Assembly (NCBI RefSeq): GCF_001510665.1
Contig: NZ_LMTI01000001.1
Span: 352,024 to 416,023 of the forward strand
Reading direction: 5' to 3'
Length of the DNA: 64,000 nt
DNA from: Bacillus sp. FJAT-27445
GTDB lineage: Bacteria; Bacillota; Bacilli; Bacillales; Cytobacillaceae
Position 1 is the first letter of the stretch. Each line of letters begins with the position of its first letter. Under the pieces are notes generated by a model, which was not told the DNA's origin, did no database searches, and saw only the letters and a list, made by a program, of their open reading frames with translations. The position numbers were made by a program, and so were the translations under genes. Below, piece by piece: positions 52,425-60,377 of this stretch.

Positions 52425-52461
52425 AAAAACCGCATTCCCAAGTGGGAAAATGCGGTTTTGT
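52425..52461. terminator. Bidirectional terminator
   Basis: AAAACCGCATTCCCA and TGGGAAAATGCGGTTTT pair almost perfectly between convergent genes. Confidence 0.88.
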
Positions 52462-52467
52462 TCGTTA

Positions 52468-53694
52468 TTAGACAACTCTAGCGGACGGCTTCCGCTCAAA
52501 CTTAAGCGCTACGAGCAGGAAGGAGCATCCTGCGAGCAGGCGGACAAGGGAAGCGATTGTCATCGCAGAGAACATGCCCACTTGCCCTAGCAGGTAGACG
52601 CCGAATTGTGGTGCGATAAAACCGATAATGGACAATATAAATTGATAGTTGGCCAGGTATGTGGACCGATTTGCTTCGGGTGTCGCCTTTAGCAACTGAT
52701 TGAACAATAGAAGGTTCGTTCCGGAAACGAACAGGCCAATCCAGAAGTTGAGAGCGGTCAAATAGAAAAGGTTTGTTGACAGCATCGTGAGGATAGGCGC
52801 TGTCGCCATTCCGGCGGCGGCTGCAAACAGGACCATTGTGTTCCCGCGCCTATCAGCAGCCTTAGCCCACCACTTCACACTGATAATTTGGGCGATCTGA
52901 TTCGTTACCGCGAAAAAACTGAACCATAAAGCGGTGGCATTTGCTTCCCGAATATGATAAATGCTAAAGAGGGACCAGGCCATTTGTGCGCCGATATTAA
53001 AAAGGACCGCACAGACAATGAATGCAAGAAAAGGCTTGTATTTAAATACTTCAAAGGAAAACTTCCGTTTCGATACAGAGGCAGCCTTCAGGTTTTCGGC
53101 TTCCTTTACGTCGCTATGCATATACAGATAATAAACCTCTAACAGGGCGAAAAGAAAGCCTGCCGCGAGCAGTATCTGGTAAGGAAACGCATCCGTTTTG
53201 CTGAATTGCTGAAGGAAAATTCCCGTCAGGAATGTGACAACCATTGCCGCAACGGTTGTCCATTGGTTACGTGTGCTAAAGAATTCGCCGCGCCGATCCT
53301 CGGGAACAAGTCCGCCAATCAAGGTTTGCCAAGATAGGCCGGACAGGGCGCCAGGAAAATTTAACGCAGCGATTAAAAAGACCAGAACCCATGGAGCATA
53401 GGGTGCATCAAGGAATGGGATAAACAGGATTAGCAGGAACATCAGCCTTGTGGCAAAAGTGGTATAGACCGCAAAATTCTTTTTGCTTTTGGCACGGTTC
53501 AGCCAATACGCGCCAGGAATCAATGCGAGCATTGCTACAATCGAGGGAAGGGATGTAATCAATCCCATTTGCTCGTTACTCGCACCCAGGACACTAAGCG
53601 CAAATAAAGGAATATATCCGTTGACGGCAGTTGTAGATATGGTAGAAGCAAGCCCATGATAAAGGCTGAGTTTTTCAGTTTTTTGATTGTTCAA
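52468..53694 (-). CDS. MFS transporter
   Basis: 408 residues with twelve predicted helices. The loop 2-3 motif is degenerate (GAYWLNRAKSKK), while later loops carry LVPEDRRGEFFSTRNQWTTV and WWAKAADRRGNTMVLF, the basic-rich cytoplasmic motif. The start is TTG at 53694 with GGAG ten bases upstream. Substrate unknown. The upstream gap to 54040 contains CGTTCT/AGAACG (53795-53812), a possible operator, and an ACCCTTCC/GGAAGGGT hairpin at 53899-53922, but no gene. Confidence 0.88.
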   Translation of the reverse strand: MNNQKTEKLSLYHGLASTISTTAVNGYIPLFALSVLGASNEQMGLITSLPSIVAMLALIPGAYWLNRAKSKKNFAVYTTFATRLMFLLILFIPFLDAPYAPWVLVFLIAALNFPGALSGLSWQTLIGGLVPEDRRGEFFSTRNQWTTVAAMVVTFLTGIFLQQFSKTDAFPYQILLAAGFLFALLEVYYLYMHSDVKEAENLKAASVSKRKFSFEVFKYKPFLAFIVCAVLFNIGAQMAWSLFSIYHIREANATALWFSFFAVTNQIAQIISVKWWAKAADRRGNTMVLFAAAAGMATAPILTMLSTNLFYLTALNFWIGLFVSGTNLLLFNQLLKATPEANRSTYLANYQFILSIIGFIAPQFGVYLLGQVGMFSAMTIASLVRLLAGCSFLLVALKFERKPSARVV

Positions 53695-54040
53695 GAAATG
53701 TAGTCTCCATTCCGTTTTTATGTCACGAAATGGATTGTATAATGCTGCTTTGGGGAAATCAATACAGGCGGCAAAAAACAGTTATATATACATGCGTTCT
53801 GCGTTGAGAACGTATGCAAATAGCCTTAATTTTTTTGACAAATTTGTGCCAATAGGGATTGCGGAAGGATGGCGGAGAAGTTTTACCTAACAAGAATAAC
53901 CCTTCCTCGTAAAAGGAAGGGTAAGGGGATAGGGTTCCAGTGCTTAAGGGAAAATGGGAAGGAAGCACCGGAGCAAGCATCAATATGCTGAATATATAAC
54001 AGGAAGTCAGGAATGGGGGATTCCATCGTTCCGATGCTAA

Positions 54041-55267
54041 CTAGTGTTGTTTTACAGAAACGTTCAGCGGATCCCTCTTTAGGAAAAGAGTTTGCTTTAT
54101 TACGAGAGACAGCCCGCCCAGTACGAAAAGATAGCGGTTTTCAATCACGCGTTTCATCATTGCCGCAAACCTGCCGGACAGTGTGAAACTGCCAACTTTG
54201 CCTACGGCTGCGCGGTCGCCGATTGACGCGACGGATCCTTTATGATGGTATTCAAATTCTTTAAGCTTGGTTCCCCGAATCAGTGAGGCAATGTTTTTTC
54301 CGCAAACCTCCGCTTCCTGCATTGCTACCTGGGCGGTAGGCGGCAGTGCGGATTTTTCGTCTTTCATGAACAAAGCGCAATCCCCGATACAGAAAATATT
54401 TTCCATTCCTTTTACTTGAAGCGTTTTTTCAACTGGCACTTTTCCTTTCACAAGCGGCAACCCAAATTTCTCAAGCAAAGAGTTTGCCCTGACGCCGCAA
54501 GACCAGATAAGTGTCCAGCACGGAATTTCAAGGCCATTTTCCAGGCGGATGGCTTTTTCTGTACAGGAATTAATTTTCGTAGATGTATAAATATCGATGT
54601 TGTACGTCTCCATTAAATGGGACGTATAGGAAATCAGATCTTCCCCGAAGAAAGGAATAAGGGAGTCCGCGGCCTCAATTCCAATAATCTTCACATTTTC
54701 AAATGGCACGCCATATTCTTCACAAAGCTTTGGCAGTCCTTCGGCAAGCTCCCCGAGCATTTCAATCCCGGTAAAGCCGCCGCCCGCGACGGCAAATGTC
54801 AGTCTTGAAGGATCCTTGTCTTCCTTATAAAGAGATAATTGCCTAGTAATCTGTTGGTAGATCGCTTTCGAACTGCGAAAACTTCGGATTTCAAAAGCAT
54901 GATCTTTAATCCCAGGTATCCCGAATGTAGCGACTTCAAATCCAAGGGCAATCACCAAGTAGTCATAGGAAACTTCCTCACCGGACTCAAGGGCAACGGT
55001 TTTCGACTCGGTGTCCACATCGGAAACAGTGTCGATCATGAAGCGAGTTTTCGAATTGTTGATAAGTTCAGGAATGGATAGGGCGATTTTGCGGTCGGAT
55101 GCGGTGCCTGCTCCAACCTTATGAAGCTGTGTAGTGATGTAATGATAGGAATGTTTATTAATTAACGTAACGGAGGCTTCTCCGGAACGCAGCAGTTTTT
55201 CCAGTCTCTTATTGGTGATCAGGCCGCCATAGCCGGCGCCAAGAATGACGATATGTGGCTTACGCAT
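54041..55267 (-). CDS. Type II NADH dehydrogenase (NDH-2, YumB/YjlD-like)
   Basis: 408 residues. FAD-binding motif VILGAGYGGLITNKRL at the N-terminus, second Rossmann motif VAGGGFTGIEMLGELAE near residue 165 for NADH, FCIGDCALF for the flavin ribityl, and PTAQVAMQEAEVCGKNIA near residue 325. NDH-2 passes electrons from NADH to menaquinone without pumping protons and sits on the inner membrane face. The ATG is at 55267. Two Rex-type operators lie 27-92 bp upstream, suggesting control by NADH level. Works upstream of the Qox oxidase. Confidence 0.9.
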   Translation of the reverse strand: MRKPHIVILGAGYGGLITNKRLEKLLRSGEASVTLINKHSYHYITTQLHKVGAGTASDRKIALSIPELINNSKTRFMIDTVSDVDTESKTVALESGEEVSYDYLVIALGFEVATFGIPGIKDHAFEIRSFRSSKAIYQQITRQLSLYKEDKDPSRLTFAVAGGGFTGIEMLGELAEGLPKLCEEYGVPFENVKIIGIEAADSLIPFFGEDLISYTSHLMETYNIDIYTSTKINSCTEKAIRLENGLEIPCWTLIWSCGVRANSLLEKFGLPLVKGKVPVEKTLQVKGMENIFCIGDCALFMKDEKSALPPTAQVAMQEAEVCGKNIASLIRGTKLKEFEYHHKGSVASIGDRAAVGKVGSFTLSGRFAAMMKRVIENRYLFVLGGLSLVIKQTLFLKRDPLNVSVKQH

Positions 55268-55293
55268 CTCAATTCCACTCCTAACGAATATTA

Positions 55294-55313
55294 TATGTGA
55301 ATATATTCACATA
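55294..55313. promoter_or_regulatory. Rex-type operator 1
   Basis: TATGTGAATATATTCACATA is a perfect 20-bp palindrome and carries TGTGAA-N4-TTCACA, the Rex core. It also satisfies the looser FNR form TGTGA-N6-TCACA. It lies 27 bp before the NDH-2 start. Confidence 0.65.
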
Positions 55314-55341
55314 ATGATTGAAAAAAAAAAGAGAGATTTAA

Positions 55342-55359
55342 TTGTGAATAATTTCACAT
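55342..55359. promoter_or_regulatory. Rex-type operator 2
   Basis: TTGTGAATAATTTCACAT matches TTGTGAA-N4-TTCACAA at all but the last base. Its centre is 47-48 bp from that of operator 1. The divergent secreted-protein gene starts 130 bp away, so the pair could control both directions. Confidence 0.65.
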
Positions 55360-55492
55360 GATTTCTATATTTATAGATTAATCTATTTTCAAGAATTCGA
55401 CAAGCCTTTTTTTAAAAAAATTTTCCAATCATATTTTGCACCATTCTGGAGATAGTAAGAGGCGGTAGTTTATTTTGAAGGGAGATGAAAGG

Positions 55493-56044
55493 ATGAATGT
55501 TCGTTTACTTGTGAGAGGTATAGGTTTTCTGCTCTTGTTTGCGTTATCTTTTTCCGTTATTCATGCAAGTGCAATGGAAAAAGGGTGCATTTCGTGCGAG
55601 CACTCGAAAACGCATGCCCATAAGATGTTTCTCATATCCGATGAAGAGTATATGAAATGGGCGGAAAAGTATACGCCAGACAAGGTTGGGGAATGGAAGG
55701 CTGTCCTGGCAGAAAGGAATCAACTGAAAAAACGCTGGCTAAGCCCGGAAATGGCGGCGAAACGTGAAGCTTTTAAAAAGGAGCGGCATGAAAGGCACCG
55801 GGAAATGATTGAGCTTAAAAAGCAGCTTGAAGACGGGAAGATAACAAGGGAAGAATATCGGAAAAAAGCTTATGAAAAGATGCGGAACGGTATGAGCCGT
55901 AAAATGAAGGGGAATGCGCTATCCTTAAACCTGAGGATTGCGATTGAAAAGGATAATTCTCAGCAGGCTGCCTTGTCTATGAACGAATTACTCGATTTTT
56001 TCAGGCAGCATAATGAGGTATTAAAAATGAGGATGGAAACGTGA
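55493..56044 (+). CDS. Secreted Cys/His-containing helical protein, unknown
   Basis: 183 residues from ATG 55493 (AGGGAG eight bases upstream). Signal peptide (LLVRGIGFLLLFALSFSVIHASA), then MEKGCISCEHSKTHAHKM with CxxC and two His, a possible metal or haem site. The rest is highly charged helix; LKKQLEDGKITREEYRKKAYEKM resembles a SHOCT-like hairpin of short helices. Overall it recalls CpxP/Spy-like envelope proteins, but this is only a shape resemblance. It is divergent from NDH-2 across the Rex-type sites. Confidence 0.65.
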   Translation: MNVRLLVRGIGFLLLFALSFSVIHASAMEKGCISCEHSKTHAHKMFLISDEEYMKWAEKYTPDKVGEWKAVLAERNQLKKRWLSPEMAAKREAFKKERHERHREMIELKKQLEDGKITREEYRKKAYEKMRNGMSRKMKGNALSLNLRIAIEKDNSQQAALSMNELLDFFRQHNEVLKMRMET

Positions 56045-56046
56045 CG

Positions 56047-56068
56047 GAGGGCGCTAAAGTGCGCCCTC
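56047..56068. terminator. GC-rich hairpin between convergent genes
   Basis: GAGGGCGC and GCGCCCTC form a perfect 8-bp stem with loop TAAAGT, three bases past the stop of the secreted protein and 19 bp past the stop of the minus-strand ORF. No T run follows on either strand. Confidence 0.5.
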
Positions 56069-56086
56069 AATTAATTATCCGGAAAA

Positions 56087-56290
56087 CTAAAGTTGCTGCA
56101 TCGGATACTTATATGGAATGCCGGCAACCTGTTTATAGGAATAGCTGTCCCTTTCATATCCGCCACTTGAAGGTTCACAAACTACTTTACTCGGAAATCT
56201 GGAGAAATCAAACGACGAAAAGCCGATGCCAGTGGAATACCCTTGGACGCTGTGTCGATTGCCGGTGCGGATTGAATATAACGGTTTTAT
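56087..56290 (-). CDS. 67-codon ORF with ideal SD but ATA initiator
   Basis: On the minus strand GGAGG (56298-56302) stands seven bases before ATA at 56288-56290, which opens a 67-codon frame ending TAG at 56087. The product would read (M)KPLYSIRTGNRHSVQGYSTG, then IGFSSFDFSRFPSKVV and CEPSSGGYERDSYSYKQ. It is soluble and rich in Ser, Tyr and Gly. No ATG, GTG or TTG is available in frame. Either ATA is used, the ATG was lost by mutation and this is a fresh pseudogene, or the frame is chance. Family not recognised. Confidence 0.4.
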   Translation of the reverse strand: MKPLYSIRTGNRHSVQGYSTGIGFSSFDFSRFPSKVVCEPSSGGYERDSYSYKQVAGIPYKYPMQQL

Positions 56291-56394
56291 AGCAATTCCT
56301 CCTATTCATTTAGGCCCGGGCTAAAGCGAGCCGAATTAAATCCGTTGACAGCGGTTTTCCCATATCGTTACTGTTTCCCTTATTTAGAAAGACA

Positions 56395-56428
56395 AAACCG
56401 AAAAACACGGAGTTTTTCGGTTTTTTTA
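56395..56428 (-). terminator. Terminator
   Basis: AAACCGAAAAAC and GTTTTTCGGTTT form a 12-bp stem with loop ACGGA; A/T-rich ends serve the minus-strand gene whose stop codon lies in its arm. Confidence 0.8.
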
Positions 56429-56701
56429 TAATGCGTTTTCTTTTATACCATCCTTTAGCGGAGATTTATCCGAATAGGATTCCAATGCTTTTTTGACTGC
56501 TTCCGCAGCTTGATCGGCTCGTTCATAGTCGAATGCAATTTTCCCATCAATGTTAGTAACGTGAAATAATGCCCGCTCTTTAGAATACCTCAACGTTACC
56601 AATTCTTTATTATCGAGGGTGAAAACGTGTGTGACCTCGGATTGGACATAAGGAACCTCTTTCAGTTCCTCGGCCAAATAGCGAAGTTTTGCTAGTTCCA
56701 T
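56426..56701 (-). CDS. Small cytoplasmic protein, unknown
   Basis: 91 residues from ATG 56701 (AAAGGGG nine bases upstream); the frame extends to 56782. MELAKLRYLAEELKEVPYVQSEVTHVF, shown shortened, leads to strands (DNKELVTLRYSKERALFHVTN) and a C-terminal helix (ADQAAEAVKKALESY). Such a helix-sheet-helix layout is seen in several small Bacillus proteins; I do not assign one. Confidence 0.6.
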   Translation of the reverse strand: MELAKLRYLAEELKEVPYVQSEVTHVFTLDNKELVTLRYSKERALFHVTNIDGKIAFDYERADQAAEAVKKALESYSDKSPLKDGIKENAL

Positions 56702-56936
56702 TTTTTCCAGCCCCTTTATTATGACTTTCCATAATTCCTTTGGCATACCGATTGGAAAATAATTCACCGTAGGCAGGAGCATTTTTAGGTCCTATTTATA
56801 GTTTAACAGTCCCTCGTACCTAAAAACGGGATTAACGGAATCCGTAATAAAACTTAATAAACCGTAATAAATCGTAATGTGTTTGTTACCTGACGGAAGA
56901 ATTTACTTTCAACTCCGAAAATAGAGGTTTGCTTTC

Positions 56937-57347
56937 CTAGTCAACATTCTCAATTGCAACGAGAATATAATCCTGATAATACACCTTTATCTCCTGTTGA
57001 GACTGTATCGCTCTTTTTGCAATGTCTCCATTCCTGCAAAACAAAGGGATATCGTATTCACCGTTTGAAAAAACGATATACTCAAAATCAGCTTGAAAAA
57101 GGGGAGGCCCTTCTTTTTTACCGACACATCTTCCTTTAAATGAAGATAATTCTTCCAGGCGTTTTTGTTCCGCTTCTGTCGCTAGCATGAGAAAGCGGCT
57201 ACGGCTGCTTTCCATTACTTCTTTAATGAATAAGAAAAATGCGACTAAGCCTGCAATGATTGAAGAAACCTTCCACTCTTCCTGTAAGGGGGACTGGAGA
57301 AGGCCTACGGACCAGAAAAACAATGCAGCAGCCAAATGGTACTTCAT
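56937..57347 (-). CDS. Small membrane protein with cytoplasmic or external beta domain, unknown
   Basis: 136 residues. Two closely spaced hydrophobic segments (about 4-20 and 28-42), then a charged helix (EAEQKRLEELSSF) and a soluble part with CVGKKEGPP, FEYIVFSNGEYDIPLFCRNG and IKVYYQDYILVAIENV. GGAAGGATGTG precedes the ATG. A 33-codon ORF ends 25 bp upstream and may be cotranscribed. No family recognised. Confidence 0.65.
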   Translation of the reverse strand: MKYHLAAALFFWSVGLLQSPLQEEWKVSSIIAGLVAFFLFIKEVMESSRSRFLMLATEAEQKRLEELSSFKGRCVGKKEGPPLFQADFEYIVFSNGEYDIPLFCRNGDIAKRAIQSQQEIKVYYQDYILVAIENVD

Positions 57348-57372
57348 TTTTTGTCACATCCTTCCGGCTTGA

Positions 57373-57474
57373 TTAGGATAGCAGAATACACAAAAGGCCG
57401 CCTAAGGGGTCATCAGGCAGCCGCATCCAATGGTGGGAAAGAACAAATTCAGTTATCCGTGTTAAGTCTTTCAT
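57373..57474 (-). CDS. Possible 33-residue small protein or leader peptide
   Basis: ATG at 57474 opens 33 codons reading MKDLTRITEFVLSHHW, then MRLPDDPLGGLLCILLS. The ribosome site is weak (AAGG 8 bases upstream). The codons for PDDPLGG coincide with a GC hairpin (GGCTGCCT/AGGCGGCC) followed by TTTTG, so this stretch may instead be an attenuator for the gene at 56937. Low confidence. Confidence 0.3.
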   Translation of the reverse strand: MKDLTRITEFVLSHHWMRLPDDPLGGLLCILLS

Positions 57475-57629
57475 TCATCATACCTTATTTTTTGAGGTAG
57501 GTAAATATAAAAGACTGAAAATTAAAATAATTTTATCGAATCGAGTTTTTTCCAAGGTATCCCTGTGTAAACTTGCTGATTTATTGGGTATTAAACAAGA
57601 TATGTACTTAAGGCAGGGGGAGTTTTTTA

Positions 57630-58355
57630 ATGAGAAAATACGGCTTGATTATTGGGTTAATCCTGCTAGTAGTATGCGCGCTTTCCTATATAGTTTATTC
57701 CGGGAATGGAAGCGCAATGAAGGACAAGACGGTCATTATGGCATTTGGCGATTCTCTTACCTATGGGCAGGGGGACAGGGAGGAACAAGGATATGTCGGA
57801 AAGCTGCAAAATGAGTTGAATGAAAAGTATCCGGGCAAAAATTTTACAATTGAAAACTATGGTGTAAGGAATAGGGAATCGGGCGGAGTGCTGTTGGAAC
57901 TCGCTAAACCAGCCACGGCTGCAAGGCTAAAGAATGCCGATACCTTTATTTTGTTTATTGGAACTAACGATCTTATTAACGGCAATGGCGGCAACCTTAA
58001 AAAAATCCACCCTGAAAGAATCGCTGAAGCAAAGGAAGATTACCTTCAAAATTTGGAAAAGATTTTGGCGATTTTAAGGGAAACGAATAAAGATGCTCCC
58101 ATCCTTGTCCTCGGCCTCTATAACCCTTATCCTGAAGGGGGACAAAGAATAGAGCCATTGTTTGATGAATGGAATGCATCGACGATCAGGCTTGTAAAAC
58201 AGGTCAGGGGAGTAAAATATGTTCCAACGAATGACCTGTTTAAAGGAAAAGATAAGCAACAATATTTCAGCGATTCGATTCATTTGAATAAAAAAGGATA
58301 TACACATTTGGAAAAGCGAATTCTAGAAGAATATCCTGGAAAACATCATAAATGA
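57630..58355 (+). CDS. SGNH/GDSL hydrolase (YpmR-like)
   Basis: 241 residues. N-terminal helix (YGLIIGLILLVVCALSYIVYS) as anchor or signal, then SGNH blocks MAFGDSLTYGQGD (Ser), NYGVRNRESGGV (Gly), FIGTNDLI (Asn) and SDSIHLNKKGY (Asp, His). It is a paralogue of the protein at 48071, with the same anchor plus domain plan. It would act on lipids or acylated envelope polymers outside the membrane. GGGGGAG precedes the ATG. Confidence 0.87.
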   Translation: MRKYGLIIGLILLVVCALSYIVYSGNGSAMKDKTVIMAFGDSLTYGQGDREEQGYVGKLQNELNEKYPGKNFTIENYGVRNRESGGVLLELAKPATAARLKNADTFILFIGTNDLINGNGGNLKKIHPERIAEAKEDYLQNLEKILAILRETNKDAPILVLGLYNPYPEGGQRIEPLFDEWNASTIRLVKQVRGVKYVPTNDLFKGKDKQQYFSDSIHLNKKGYTHLEKRILEEYPGKHHK

Positions 58356-58422
58356 CTGGATTTAATGGAGAATAGGGATACAATAAGGTTATAAAAGTGA
58401 TATGCACATACTGGAGAGAATG

Positions 58423-58992
58423 ATGAAAATTAAACGGTTTGCGGCTGCCGCGTCTGTTGTGGCAGTCCTTTTTCTTGCATGGCGCGCTTTGGGTTATCCC
58501 GGTTACGAATACCGGATAGATGCCCCAATGCCAACTGGTCTGCATCCCCTAGTAAGGGAGAATGCGGACGAACTTGTCGCATTGGCTGCGAAAAAGGGAA
58601 TAACGATTCAACTAATAGAAGGTTTCCGTACCATTGAGGAACAAAACCGCCATTATGCAAAAGGGCGGACAGACAATGGCCAAATCGTAACCTATGCGCG
58701 AGGCGGGGAATCTTATCACAATTATGGCCTTGCAGTCGATTTTGCATTACTCGGTCATGACGGAAGCCTTATATGGGATATGGATCATGATATGAACGGA
58801 AATGCCCGTCCGGATTGGGATGAAGTTGCCTCAATGGCAAAGGAACTGGGGTTCGAATGGGGAGGGGATTGGGAAAATTTCAAGGATTATCCTCATTTGC
58901 AAATAACATTCGGCCTTTCGGTCAGCGACCTGCAGAGGGGAAAGAGGCCTCCGGCTGCTATGGCTTCAGGAACCGAAATACCGAATCGATGA
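58423..58992 (+). CDS. M15-family D,D- or L,D-peptidase
   Basis: 189 residues from ATG 58423 (GGAGAGA just upstream). N-terminal helix (RFAAAASVVAVLFLAWRAL), then an M15 domain: IEGFRTIEEQNRHYAKGRTD, the zinc motif SYHNYGLAVDFAL (His, Asp) and third ligand in DYPHLQITFG. The layout is like CwlK/VanY-type peptidases that cut L-Ala-D-Glu or D-Ala-D-Ala links in peptidoglycan. No cell-wall-binding domain. Ends in a bidirectional terminator shared with the receiver gene. Confidence 0.88.
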   Translation: MKIKRFAAAASVVAVLFLAWRALGYPGYEYRIDAPMPTGLHPLVRENADELVALAAKKGITIQLIEGFRTIEEQNRHYAKGRTDNGQIVTYARGGESYHNYGLAVDFALLGHDGSLIWDMDHDMNGNARPDWDEVASMAKELGFEWGGDWENFKDYPHLQITFGLSVSDLQRGKRPPAAMASGTEIPNR

Positions 58993-59030
58993 AAAAACGG
59001 CAGTGCAATCGCACAATACTGCCGTTTTTC
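58993..59030. terminator. Bidirectional terminator
   Basis: AAAAACGGCAGT and ACTGCCGTTTTT form a perfect 12-bp stem between convergent genes. Confidence 0.9.
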
Positions 59031-59411
59031 TTATGTGTGGCTCATGATGGAAAGAGATGCTAGCAATCCGTCTAAAGTAGGGAGCAATCCGTCAAAATCG
59101 GGTTTAAGAATGAATCCTTTCGCCCCCATATCCCTGGATTGGCTAGCCAGGCATTCATCGCTGAAAGTAGACATCATAATGACATTTGCTTCCGGATTGA
59201 TGCGGATAATTTCCTGAAGTGTTTCAAAGCCGTTCAACTGAGGCAGTAAAAATTCAAGTATGACGACATCTGGATGGCTGGCCCTGTATTTTAGAATAGC
59301 CTGCTTTCCGTCGTCCGCCTCGCCAATGACTCTGTAGTCAGTTTTGTAAAGCTTCTTTTTAAGTACGCTTCTGATAAAAATTGAGCGGTCTGCTACTAGA
59401 ATTGATTTCAT
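59031..59411 (-). CDS. Receiver-only response regulator with Glu at the phospho-acceptor site
   Basis: 126 residues, a single CheY-like domain with no output domain. Aligned on conserved parts (ILVADRS, PQLNGFETL, MMSTFSDE, GFILKPDF), the phosphorylated Asp is replaced by Glu53 (DVVILEFLLPQLNG), and the acidic pair before helix 1 is Asp8-Arg9 rather than Asp-Asp. Ser/Thr81-82 and Lys103 remain. It probably cannot be phosphorylated normally and may mimic the active state. AAGGGG lies eight bases before the ATG. It sits behind a c-di-GMP-I riboswitch, so its level rather than phosphorylation may carry the signal. Confidence 0.88.
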   Translation of the reverse strand: MKSILVADRSIFIRSVLKKKLYKTDYRVIGEADDGKQAILKYRASHPDVVILEFLLPQLNGFETLQEIIRINPEANVIMMSTFSDECLASQSRDMGAKGFILKPDFDGLLPTLDGLLASLSIMSHT

Positions 59412-59469
59412 TGCAAAAACCCCTTAGCCATATTAAAAGGCAAATCAGGAAAGGTTTAGGGATTATTAG

Positions 59470-59560
59470 CGTACTGCAACCCGGCTGCCATGACAATTGC
59501 TTGTTTTAGGCCCGTGGCTTTGCGTCTTTTACTTTCGTAAAATTTGCCCTTTCCCAAATA
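59470..59560 (-). ncRNA. Cyclic di-GMP-I (GEMM) riboswitch
   Basis: On the minus strand the GEMM-I landmarks occur in order: GGGCAAA, a stem TTTTAC-GAAA-GTAAAA with GNRA tetraloop, GACGCAAAGCCACGGGCCTA, then a variable P3-like arm and ATGGCAGCCGGGTTGC, the tetraloop receptor and closing strand. Downstream, CCCTAAACC can pair with GGCTAAGGGG, which contains the ribosome site of the receiver gene, and TTTTTGC follows, so control may act on translation or termination. The rest of 59561-59861 shows no gene. Confidence 0.9.
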
Positions 59561-59861
59561 GTAGCATTACTCACTAGTAATAACATGGGACTTTAGTCAC
59601 GATTTCACACGAATAACGAACATGCATTCGAATAAAGGGAGATATAGTCCTAATTTTAGAAGGTGGAAAAGGGATTTTGGAAAAATCTTAGCGTAATTGG
59701 GAAATAGGGTTTTCACCACAAAAAGTTATTTAAGGAATGTGTTGAGTAGGATGATTGTTGATAGCTGCTTATGATACATTCCCAGTTTTATATGCCTTGT
59801 TCAACTCCGATGCAAGTTGAAAAGTGTGCGGAAGATTATTCTCAAAGAAAAAGCACCCTTT

Positions 59862-60257
59862 TTAATAAGGATGTCTGCATTGAGTTATTTCATTTAGCTT
59901 TAACCTTCTTCTTTTGAAATCAATAGCCTTCCACTCTATGGTTTTTTCATTACTAAAAGTGATCGTTACCAAATCATTTGGGGGACTATGGGCACCTTCA
60001 AATGTTGTTACCTGCACGGTGACATTAAATAAGTAACTGCCTATTGGCAACTGCTTAATTTGGGTTATTTTACCGCACATATTTTGTTTAATTTCGCCAT
60101 ATTGCTTCTTCAATTCCTGTTGAATTGAGGGATAAAGCATAATGAAAATCACGTCATCACGCAATTGTAGATCATTTTTAGTTGCGGTTTCACCTTTAAC
60201 GGGTGAATAAGAGAAAAGGGTTAAGCAGGCAATAAATATGAAAAGGCTTTTTCTCAT
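59862..60257 (-). CDS. DUF3888 family secreted protein
   Basis: 131 residues from ATG 60257 (TGGAGG six bases upstream; the frame extends 33 codons further). Signal peptide MRKSLFIFIACLTLFSYSPVKG, then LQLRDDVIFIMLYPSIQQELKKQYGEI, shown shortened, the DUF3888 pattern of LRD...LLP.I...V..YY. The mature domain continues with a beta-rich part (VTVQVTTFEGAHSPPNDLVTITF). Unknown role; more AT-rich than most genes in the window. Confidence 0.78.
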   Translation of the reverse strand: MRKSLFIFIACLTLFSYSPVKGETATKNDLQLRDDVIFIMLYPSIQQELKKQYGEIKQNMCGKITQIKQLPIGSYLFNVTVQVTTFEGAHSPPNDLVTITFSNEKTIEWKAIDFKRRRLKLNEITQCRHPY

Positions 60258-60377
60258 AAAAATCCTCCATCTAAGGTTTCTCTTATAATTAACAATTAAA
60301 GAAATTATTATTAACGGGGAGTTCAACAAATATAGTGTATAATTTTGGATAATCACAATGGAATTGGGGGATTTCGA

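Noticed and set aside
53795-53812. LexA-type SOS box (CGTTCT-N6-AGAACG)
   Set aside because: It does not fit the Bacillus consensus CGAACRNRYGTTCG; kept only as an unassigned inverted repeat.
56041-56292. 83-residue plus-strand ORF
   Set aside because: It starts one base before the stop of the previous gene, reads through the GC hairpin, has odd Cys/His/Arg-rich composition, and lies opposite a better frame on the minus strand with a ribosome site.
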